A DNA stretch of 33,065 bases from Thermoplasmata archaeon. GTDB lineage: Archaea > Thermoplasmatota > Thermoplasmata > UBA10834. This document shows positions 26,023-33,065 of the stretch, in pieces (position 1 is the stretch's first letter; every line of letters begins with the position of its first letter). The stretch lies in the NCBI GenBank assembly GCA_021789945.1, contig JAJYIS010000009.1, positions 1 through 33,065 on the forward strand, written 5' to 3'. The notes under the pieces are model-generated. The model ran no database searches. It saw only the letters and a list, made by a program, of their open reading frames with translations, and had not been told where the DNA came from. A program made the translations under genes and the position numbers.

Positions 26023-26970
26023 ATGACGGTGCTGTTCTTCACGACCGACCTGCACGGGTCCGAGAGATGCTTCATGAAGTTCGTGAACTCGGCGGCGTTC
26101 TACAAGGCGGACGTGCTGGTCCTGGGAGGAGACGTCACGGGCAAGATGATCATACCGCTGGTTGAGCAGAAGGACGGCTCATATGTCGCCGACTTCGTGG
26201 GCTTGATCCACAAGCCGAAGAACAAGGCAGAGGTGGACGCCCTCGTCAAGAACATCAGGTATTCCGGGTACTACCCATACATCACGGACCAGCGAGGGAT
26301 GGACGAACTGAACGCCTCGAAGGAGAAGGTCGACGCCCTCTTCACTAGGCTTATGGGCGAGACGATGGAGCGCTGGGTGAAGATCGCGGAGGAGCGGCTG
26401 AAGCCCCTGAACGTCAAGTGCTTCATCACGCCAGGGAACGATGACAGGTTCATAATCGACGAGGTGCTCGCGAAGTCCACCTATGTCCAGAACCCCGAAG
26501 GGAAGGTCGTCTGGGTCGACGAGGACCACGAGATGATCAGCATGGGATGGAGCAACCCCACGCCCTGGAACAGCCCGAGGGAGACCTCCGAGGAGGATCT
26601 CGAGAGGAAGATCGAGCAGATGGCGTCCAAGGTGACCCGGATGGACAACTGCATCTTCAACATGCACTGCCCGCCGATAGACACGCCGCTTGACCCGGCC
26701 GTCAAGCTGGACGAGAACCTGAAGGCCGTCAGCACCGGCGGGAACCTCGTCACGATCTCCGCCGGGAGCAGGGCCGTGCGCAACTCGATCGAGAAGCACA
26801 AGCCGCTCCTGGGCCTCCACGGGCACATACACGAGTCGAAGGCGTTCTGCAACCTCGGGAGGACGCTCTGCCTCAACCCGGGGAGCGAGTACGGAGAGGG
26901 CATCCTCAGGGGCGCGCTGATCAACCTGACGAAGAAGGGGCTCAAGAGCCACATGTTCACCCAGGGCTGA
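26023..26970 (+). CDS. Calcineurin-like metallophosphoesterase
   Basis: FTTDLHGSERC, LVLGGDVTGK, FITPGNDDRF, NMHCPPIDTP, GLHGHIHES: complete metallophosphoesterase motif set. Confidence 0.9.
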   Translation: MTVLFFTTDLHGSERCFMKFVNSAAFYKADVLVLGGDVTGKMIIPLVEQKDGSYVADFVGLIHKPKNKAEVDALVKNIRYSGYYPYITDQRGMDELNASKEKVDALFTRLMGETMERWVKIAEERLKPLNVKCFITPGNDDRFIIDEVLAKSTYVQNPEGKVVWVDEDHEMISMGWSNPTPWNSPRETSEEDLERKIEQMASKVTRMDNCIFNMHCPPIDTPLDPAVKLDENLKAVSTGGNLVTISAGSRAVRNSIEKHKPLLGLHGHIHESKAFCNLGRTLCLNPGSEYGEGILRGALINLTKKGLKSHMFTQG

Positions 26971-27038
26971 CCCGGGGGCGTACGCCCGAACCGCTCCAGC
27001 CCATAGGGATTTTATAGTCGGCGCATACTCATATCGCC

Positions 27039-27962
27039 GTGGCCGAGCAGGGTCGCGGAGACCGAGGGTCCAGGCGACACGGCGGCGTCGCCTTGTTCTT
27101 CAGGGATGCAGGAGTGGCCGCGCTGATAGTCGCGAGCGTACTCCTAACAATGTACGCGTTCGCCGGCCAATGGCCTCCGCTTGTCGTCGTAGAATCCGAG
27201 AGCATGATGCACGGGGACGACAACATGAGCCACCTCGGGATCATAGACACCGGCGACCTCGTCCTCGTCCAGAAGGTCGAGTCGACGAAGGACATAGTCA
27301 CCTATGTCGAGGGGTACGTCGACGGCCACCGGACCTATGGGGACTATGGCGATGTCGTCATCTACAAGGTCAACGGGCAGACCGTCCGCACGCCCATAAT
27401 CCACAGGGCGATGGTCTACCTCGAGGCGAACGCCGACGGCTCGAGCTACAGGGTCTCCGCCCTCAGGGAGCTGCCTGCGGGGAAGTGGTCCTCGTCGAAC
27501 AGCGCGGACACCTGGGACCACCTGACCGGCGTCCTCACGATATACAATGTCGGGTACGACCACCTGCCAGTCGTGATCGATATCCCGCACCTCTCCATGC
27601 CCTACGTCAGCGGGTACATAACCAAGGGAGATCACAACACCATCATCGACCAGTTCTCAGGCGGCTCCCCGGTGAAGTTCAGCTGGGTAGTCGGCAAGGC
27701 CAGGGGAGAGATACCGTGGTTCGGCCTCCTGAAGCTCTGGTCCACGGGAACGCTGGGCAGCCCGGCCCCCGAGAACAGCGTCGAGTACCTCTACGCGTCC
27801 ATAGGCCTCATCATCGTGGCGCCGATCCTGATCGACCTCGGCATGACGTACAAAGAGAAGAGGGAGAGCCGCAAGAAGAGGATAGTGGCCAGCGCGAAGG
27901 GCGAGGGGCCTCCTGAGAACTCGGAAGGCCCTGATAAAGATGGGGGCAGAGGACGGCTCTAG
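27039..27962 (+). CDS. Signal peptidase I (S26B, archaeal/ER type)
   Basis: GTG start; VVVESESMMHGDDN (catalytic Ser), DTGDLVLVQKV, YGDVVIYKVN, TPIIHRAMVY, YITKGDHNTIIDQ; TM segments at both ends. Confidence 0.88.
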   Translation: MAEQGRGDRGSRRHGGVALFFRDAGVAALIVASVLLTMYAFAGQWPPLVVVESESMMHGDDNMSHLGIIDTGDLVLVQKVESTKDIVTYVEGYVDGHRTYGDYGDVVIYKVNGQTVRTPIIHRAMVYLEANADGSSYRVSALRELPAGKWSSSNSADTWDHLTGVLTIYNVGYDHLPVVIDIPHLSMPYVSGYITKGDHNTIIDQFSGGSPVKFSWVVGKARGEIPWFGLLKLWSTGTLGSPAPENSVEYLYASIGLIIVAPILIDLGMTYKEKRESRKKRIVASAKGEGPPENSEGPDKDGGRGRL

Positions 27963-27977
27963 CCAGGCCGGATGCGG

Positions 27978-29213
27978 TCACATGAGAGTCGTCTGGTACC
28001 GCAGCTTGTAGTTCCTCAGCTGGCTGAGTATCTCGTCCTCCTCCAAGATATGCTTGCCCTCCGCCACCGGCACGCTCGGCTCGATCTCCTTCGTCCTCCC
28101 CCCTCTCCCGAAGGACCTCACGCGGGCGTGTATGATCCCCAGCATGTCCAGCTCGGATATCAGGTCGGTGATCCTGCGCTGGGTGAGGATGGCCATCGAG
28201 GTGCACTGGCAGAGCTCCTTGTAGGTCTCGTACAGGTCGCCCGTGGTGAGCTTCGCGTCCCCGCGCTCGTTGTTGAGAAGGACCCCCATCAGGACGAGCT
28301 TCGACTGGACAGGCAGGGTCCTGATGGCCTCGGTCACGCAGTCCAGCTCGATCTTGTTCTTCGCCTTCGTCACATCGGACTCCGTCACCATCGGCAGGTG
28401 ATTCCTCTCGGAGATCTCGGCCGCGACCCTGAGAAGGTCGAGCGCCCTCCTCGCATCGCCGTGCTCCTGGGCCGCGAGCGCGGCGCAGAGCGGTATCACG
28501 GACTCCTCTAGCACGCCGTCGTCGAACGCGAGCCTCGCGCGCTGGGCCAGGATGTCCTTCAGCTGCTCGGCGTTGTACGGCGGGAAGACCATCTTCTCCT
28601 CGCTGAGCGAGCTCCTTACGCGCGGGTCCAGGAACTCCATGAACCTGAGGTCGTTCGAGATGCCCACGACGCTGACCTTCGCGTTCTTGAGGTCGTCGTT
28701 GATGCGGCAGAGGTGATAGAGCACATCGTCGCCGCTCTTGGACACCAGCTTGTCGATCTCGTCGAGGGCGATGACGATCACGCGCTTCTCCTCGTCGATC
28801 TTCTCCCTCAGGATGTTGTAGACCCGCTCGGTGCTCCATCCAGTGAAAGGTATCCTCTCCTCGAAGTTTTCGATGAACTTGTTCCCGATGTTCTGGAGGA
28901 CGCCGTACTGGGTGTCGATCACCTCGCAGTTCATGTAGATGAAATTGACATTGTGGAGGTTGGAGTCGGCGCGCTCGATCTCCTTGCCGATGTACTTTAT
29001 GCACGCGGTCTTGCCGGTCCCCGTCTTCCCGAACACCAGCACGTTCGAGGGCCTCTGTCCCTCCAGGGCCGTCACGAGGATCGACGCCAGCTGATTTATC
29101 TGGTCCTCCCTGTGCGGCAGGACGTCTGGTATGTAAGAGGGGCGCAGGACATCCCTGTCTCCCTTGAAGATGGACTTCGATCTCATGTATTGCTGGAATA
29201 TGGTTTCCTGCAT
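27978..29213 (-). CDS. cdc6: Orc1/Cdc6 replication initiator
   Basis: VLVFGKTGTGKTACIKYIGKE (Walker A), VIVIALDEIDKL (Walker B), SVVGISNDLRFMEFLDPRVRSSL (sensor 1 and Arg finger), C-terminal winged helix. ATG at 29213. Confidence 0.95.
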   Translation of the reverse strand: MQETIFQQYMRSKSIFKGDRDVLRPSYIPDVLPHREDQINQLASILVTALEGQRPSNVLVFGKTGTGKTACIKYIGKEIERADSNLHNVNFIYMNCEVIDTQYGVLQNIGNKFIENFEERIPFTGWSTERVYNILREKIDEEKRVIVIALDEIDKLVSKSGDDVLYHLCRINDDLKNAKVSVVGISNDLRFMEFLDPRVRSSLSEEKMVFPPYNAEQLKDILAQRARLAFDDGVLEESVIPLCAALAAQEHGDARRALDLLRVAAEISERNHLPMVTESDVTKAKNKIELDCVTEAIRTLPVQSKLVLMGVLLNNERGDAKLTTGDLYETYKELCQCTSMAILTQRRITDLISELDMLGIIHARVRSFGRGGRTKEIEPSVPVAEGKHILEEDEILSQLRNYKLRYQTTLM

Positions 29214-29250
29214 CCTGCTCCCCCAATCTGGCAAAAAGCCTCCTTCCCCT

Positions 29251-29548
29251 TCCCCTAGATTTCCTATGGAAGCCGCTCTCGGAATCCATCCGAAACAGAG
29301 GAAATGGGGAATGAGACGGAGTCTACTTAAGCGTTAATATTATCGCGATAATTCATTTTACCTGCAGCCGAGGAATTTTGGAGAATCCGTCGAGCCAGCT
29401 CGACGCGATATTGTCCGATGCAGAATAATAGAGTCCGACGTGCAGTCGTGTGCATCGGGAAGGGGGACCCCTTCGCTTCCACTGGAACGCGTTCCACAGG
29501 AGGCATCGGAAACGATGGCTGGTATGCTCCAACGGAAACATAGGTTTT
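29251..29548. other. Candidate chromosomal replication origin (ORB-like repeats plus AT-rich unwinding segment)
   Basis: ORB-like elements at 29251-29274(-), 29284-29303(+), 29466-29490(-) and 29525-29548(+) around the AT-rich segment 29325-29362, directly upstream of orc1/cdc6. Confidence 0.72.
29466..29490 (-). repeat. ORB-like element (best match)
   Basis: Minus strand: CGTTCCAGTGGAAGCGAAGGGGTC, close to the remembered ORB core TTCCAGTGGAAACGAAGGGG. Confidence 0.72.
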
Positions 29549-29620
29549 TTCCACTGTAAGGTGCTGGATGTCGTCGCGACATACAATAAACTTGAGGAGC
29601 GATAGGGTTTCGATCGACAG

Positions 29621-30946
29621 ATGGAACGAGTACTGGTGTTCACGACAACAGAAGACGACGACGAGCTGCGAGCACTTCTGAAAACCTTGAAGATCCAAAT
29701 CGTCAAGGAGTTCGTTCAGAAGAGGGAGCGAGCGCACAAAGTCGGCTTCCTCGGACCGGGGAAGCTAGATGAGATAGAGGATGAGATCAAGGATCTCGAG
29801 TTCGATGCGGTAGTCGTCAACGGGGATCTGAAGCCGTCACAACATCACTATCTGGAGATGCGGTTTCAGAAGGAGTGCTTAGATCGGACCGGCGTGATCC
29901 TCAAGATATTCACAGAGCATGCCCACACTCCCGAGGCGATCGCCCAGGTCACCTTGGCCAAGCTGAGGTATGAACAGCCGTTCCTAAGAGAATGGATTCA
30001 CAAGGCGAAGAAAGGAGATAGGCCAGGATTCCTCGCAGGCGGCGCATATGCGACCGACATCTACTACGAACATGCGAAGAGCCACGCGAGAAGAATCGAA
30101 CTGAACCTAAAGGATCTATCTAGACAGAGAGAGCTTACAAGAGCGAAGAGACACGCGAGGGGCTATTCGCTCGTCTCTCTGGCAGGGTACACCAACGCTG
30201 GCAAGTCCGCCCTGTTCAACGCGCTGTGCGGAGCGGATGTCGTCGTCGATGACCTCTTCTTCTCCACTCTGTCCACGACTACGAGGAAGGTGTTAGGAGT
30301 TCCAGGGAACATCCTGATGGTCGACACGGTCGGATTTATCAGCGACCTTCCGACAGACTTGGTGGACGCGTTCAACTCCACTCTCGAGGAGATCTTCTAC
30401 GCGGACATGATTCTCCTAGTCTTCGATTCCAGTGAGCCGATGGAATCCATCAAGAGGAAGCTGGCTACCTCTGTCGGCATACTGCTCCCGAAAATTGAGC
30501 GTCAGAGGGTTGTCATCGTCGGGAACAAAATCGACCTCCTTCCGAAATCAAAGCGAGACGGCCTCATCTCCGGACTCAAGACGGAGACTGGACAGCACGA
30601 TCTCGTACTCGTCTCTGCGCTCACCGGCGAAGGCCTCGATGAGCTCAAAGAGATGATTGTCTTAGTCCAAGGGAGATCGCTCATGGTGGAAGGAGATCTT
30701 CCGCACACGGACTCCGCCCTGGCCCTCCTCTCCCGCCTTCGCTCTTCCTGCTCTGTGAACGAGTCGGTCGATGACAACGGCATCCATGTGGTCCTTCGGT
30801 GCAAGCCGGAGGATGGCCAGAAGATCATCGGATGGATGCGCAAGGCCGGGGGAAAGAGCATCTCGTCCTTCGCGGAGGGGCCTTCTGACGCAGGCTCTCA
30901 GAACGAAGCGGTCTCCAGTAGAAACGAAGGGGCCCCCCTCATATGA
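29621..30946 (+). CDS. hflX: GTPase HflX
   Basis: N-terminal HflX domain (VGFLGPGKLDEIEDEIKDLEFDAVVVNGDLKPSQHHYLE...DRTGVILKIFTEHAHTPEAIAQVTLAKLRYE), SLAGYTNAGKSALFNAL (G1), DTVGFISDLP (G3), GNKIDLL (G4). Confidence 0.95.
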   Translation: MERVLVFTTTEDDDELRALLKTLKIQIVKEFVQKRERAHKVGFLGPGKLDEIEDEIKDLEFDAVVVNGDLKPSQHHYLEMRFQKECLDRTGVILKIFTEHAHTPEAIAQVTLAKLRYEQPFLREWIHKAKKGDRPGFLAGGAYATDIYYEHAKSHARRIELNLKDLSRQRELTRAKRHARGYSLVSLAGYTNAGKSALFNALCGADVVVDDLFFSTLSTTTRKVLGVPGNILMVDTVGFISDLPTDLVDAFNSTLEEIFYADMILLVFDSSEPMESIKRKLATSVGILLPKIERQRVVIVGNKIDLLPKSKRDGLISGLKTETGQHDLVLVSALTGEGLDELKEMIVLVQGRSLMVEGDLPHTDSALALLSRLRSSCSVNESVDDNGIHVVLRCKPEDGQKIIGWMRKAGGKSISSFAEGPSDAGSQNEAVSSRNEGAPLI

Positions 30947-30953
30947 TGGCCGC

Positions 30954-31358
30954 TCAAATCTTGAGATCCTTCTTCTTCTTGAGAACCTTGTCCTCGAACC
31001 TCTGGGGCAGGACCCATGCGAGATACTCGATGTCATCCAGGTTCCTGACGAACTTGGCCTTGCTGGGAGTGTCGATCAGCTCGTGGAGCTCGCGGGTCTT
31101 TGCGATGTAGTCGTACAGCCACCATACGCACACGATGAACGCAATGGGCGCAGCGACGACGATCCACGTCGCCCATGTCCCCAGAGGCGTGCCGAGATCT
31201 CCTAGGAACGAGAGGTACGAGGGCAGCCTGTTCGTGCTCGGGGAGCCGCCGGCCAGTATCCAAACTTGAACCGCACTGATGATGCTAAGGAACCCGAAGG
31301 CGAGCCCTAGGAAAGCGCTGAGCTCCAACCTGTACTCTGTCAGGAAGCTCTTCGTCAA
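30954..31358 (-). CDS. Hypothetical membrane protein, three predicted TM segments or fewer
   Basis: TTG start preceded by GGTGA; MTKSFLTEYRLELSAFLGLAFGFLSIISAVQVWILAGG...WATWIVVAAPIAFIVCVWWLYDYIAKTRELHELIDTPSKAKFVRNLDDIEYLAWVLPQRFEDKV. Confidence 0.7.
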   Translation of the reverse strand: MTKSFLTEYRLELSAFLGLAFGFLSIISAVQVWILAGGSPSTNRLPSYLSFLGDLGTPLGTWATWIVVAAPIAFIVCVWWLYDYIAKTRELHELIDTPSKAKFVRNLDDIEYLAWVLPQRFEDKVLKKKKDLKI

Positions 31359-31470
31359 ACTCTCACCTGAGTTCCCGTAAAATCAGTGTCCCTATTATAA
31401 TGATTCTCCAAGAGCGGGCGAATACATGTAGCCCGAGGGGTCAAGAGCGCTGCCAGGCCATGGCTGTCAC

Positions 31471-32130
31471 GTGCTCTCCCCCCAATCTCTTGACCAGAGG
31501 ACCATCGCCGTGGTCCTCGTTTCCCTCCTCAGCTCCTTGGTCCTTCTCGGGTCCGACGCTGAGCCTCCGCTCGTCGCGATATCCGAGGTCCAGAGGCTCG
31601 AGGACGGAATGAGTGTCCAGCTGTCCGGGCTTCTCGTGGACGACTGGACCTACGAGAGCGGGTCGGAGTCGATGGTGCTCGCGGACCCCGCCGGCGTGGC
31701 CACCGTCGAGGTCATCACCGTCCCGGGGGCTCGTCCGCAGCCGAGCCAGTACGCCAACATAGGGGACGAGCTGCTCGTGGCCGGCAAGCTCTCGAAGTCC
31801 GGCCAGGCATGCACGGTGTTCGCGAAGAGCGACGGCATCACGGTGCTCCGCACCTCGGACGAGGTCCTCACGGTCGATGTGCTCATGCGCACCTGGAGGC
31901 TCTTCGAGGGCGACTGCGTGCGCATCAGGGGCGTCCTCGGATCGGACGGGCTCCAAGGCTCCGTCAGGCTGTTCAGCTCCGAGAGGAACTGCAGCATCGC
32001 GCTCGACCCTGGCGGGCTCGCCGTGGACGGCCTGATCGGGACGGACGTTCTGGTCAGCGCGCTCGTGAGGTTCGACTTCAGGATCTCGGCCCTGACCCTG
32101 CTCGCGAGGAGCGTCGTGGCCGACGACTGA
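31471..32130 (+). CDS. Predicted secreted/membrane-anchored protein with OB-fold-like repeats
   Basis: GTG start; N-terminal hydrophobic segment TIAVVLVSLLSSLVLLGS, then two beta-rich stretches (VQLSGLLVDDWTYESGSESMVLADPAGVATVEV...; VRIRGVLGSDGLQGSVRLFSSE...). Confidence 0.6.
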   Translation: MLSPQSLDQRTIAVVLVSLLSSLVLLGSDAEPPLVAISEVQRLEDGMSVQLSGLLVDDWTYESGSESMVLADPAGVATVEVITVPGARPQPSQYANIGDELLVAGKLSKSGQACTVFAKSDGITVLRTSDEVLTVDVLMRTWRLFEGDCVRIRGVLGSDGLQGSVRLFSSERNCSIALDPGGLAVDGLIGTDVLVSALVRFDFRISALTLLARSVVADD

Positions 32131-32157
32131 CGGCAATCCTTTTTTGCGAGTCCCGCC

Positions 32158-33065
32158 ATGGCCATCTCCGTGGCCGCAACGCTATTGGCCTTCGACGACA
32201 CCGATTCCCCAGACGGGATGTGCACGACCTACCTCGCCACCCTCATCCTCGAGGAGCTCTCGGAGTACGACCTCATCGGGCTGCCGAGGCTCGTGCGGCT
32301 GAACCCTAACATACCCTGGAAGACCAGGGGGAATGCCGCGATCTGCCTCCCGCTCGGGCACGGCTCCGGCAAGGGCATGCCCTGCGGGAGCGTCTCAGGG
32401 CGAGAGCTTCGGTACCATCTATCGGGCCGTCCAGCGGATCCGTCCGAGCTGCTCGAGAGGGCCTCGAAGGTCCTCAAGAAGTTCGCCAGGTTCGAGTGCG
32501 CGGAGACGAACCCCGGGATAGTCGCATCCAACAGGCGGCCTCCGCCCTCCCTGTACTGGAGGGCCGTCCGCGAGGTAGTCTCCGCCAAGGATGTGGAGGC
32601 CGTCCTGAAACGTTCGCGGGCACGCTGGAGGAAGTTCAAGAAAGGCCGGGGGATAATCGGCGCCGCGGCCGCCATGTCCTGGAGGCCTCACGACAGGACC
32701 TGGGAGGTCATCGCGTACAGGGCCCCTGGAAGATTCGGCACCCCCAGGCGGATCCAACCCGAGAGCGTGATCGAGATGGACAGGGCGACGAAGAAGACCT
32801 TTAACAACTACGACTACGAGAACGGCCACATCGCGATCGCACCCGGGTCGCCTTGCCCCATTCTCTTCGGCATCAGGGGTGACTCCCCGAAGGAGCTCCT
32901 GAGGGCGAAGGACATGATCAGGGGCGAGAGGCCGGACAAGTGGCTCCTGTTCCTGACCAACCAGGCGACAGAGGACCACATCGTCCAGAGGCGGATAGCC
33001 GAGCTGAGGCCGATGATGTCCGCGCGCGTCGAAGCCAGAGTGGCCCTCCTGCCGAAGACCATCCC
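32158..33065 (+). CDS. tiaS: tRNA(Ile2) 2-agmatinylcytidine synthetase TiaS (truncated at window end)
   Basis: MAISVAATLLAFDDTDSPDGMCTTYLATLILEEL...GLPRLVRLNPNIPWKTRGNAAICLPLGHG...NPGIV...IIGAAAAMSW...TYENGHIAIAP-like FNNYDYENGHIAIAPGSPCPILFGIRGD. Open to the window edge, so not in the track as such. Confidence 0.93.
   Translation, partial: MAISVAATLLAFDDTDSPDGMCTTYLATLILEELSEYDLIGLPRLVRLNPNIPWKTRGNAAICLPLGHGSGKGMPCGSVSGRELRYHLSGRPADPSELLERASKVLKKFARFECAETNPGIVASNRRPPPSLYWRAVREVVSAKDVEAVLKRSRARWRKFKKGRGIIGAAAAMSWRPHDRTWEVIAYRAPGRFGTPRRIQPESVIEMDRATKKTFNNYDYENGHIAIAPGSPCPILFGIRGDSPKELLRAKDMIRGERPDKWLLFLTNQATEDHIVQRRIAELRPMMSARVEARVALLPKTI

Noticed and set aside
27811-29289. 492-aa minus ORF 27811..29289
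   Set aside because: Frame-shifted shadow of orc1/cdc6 with low-complexity R/G/E-rich translation and no recognisable motifs.
32140-32145. T6 run as a definite transcription terminator before tiaS
   Set aside because: Archaeal poly-T termination is possible, but the run is short and tiaS begins 13 nt later; not called as a feature.

Overview
The window is GC-rich, gene-dense archaeal chromosome. I infer a Thermoplasmata-like euryarchaeon from gene content: DP1 of PolD, Orc1/Cdc6, TiaS, UPF0201, DUF835, and an A-type ATP synthase operon in aha order. No rRNA, tRNA, CRISPR array or transposon was recognised. Main contents, left to right: a truncated, very large type IV pilin-like/FG-GAP surface protein (minus), missing from the supplied ORF track because it runs off the left edge; a divergent winged-HTH/P-loop protein; a CobO-type corrinoid adenosyltransferase; a DUF835 / KaiC-like / V4R cluster; a CYTH protein; a CPBP membrane protease with zinc ribbons; a TIM-barrel isomerase; UPF0201; the PolD small subunit DP1; an ADP-forming acyl-CoA synthetase; a complete A-type ATP synthase operon H-I-K-E-C-F-A-B-D (minus) with an unlisted 41-aa membrane micro-ORF after D; dCMP deaminase; an APC permease; an MttB-family (COG5598) methyltransferase without an in-frame amber codon; a nucleotidyltransferase; a metallophosphoesterase; signal peptidase I; Orc1/Cdc6; HflX; two poorly characterised proteins; and a truncated TiaS. 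The strongest non-coding signal is a candidate replication origin between orc1/cdc6 and hflX, with ORB-like elements flanking an AT-rich segment. Other points of interest are the AhaG-position micro-ORF, the pilin leader with two inverted repeats (one sequestering the Shine-Dalgarno), the degenerate Walker A in the HTH protein, and the permease/non-Pyl MttB pair. All calls come from reading the sequence; no searches were run.
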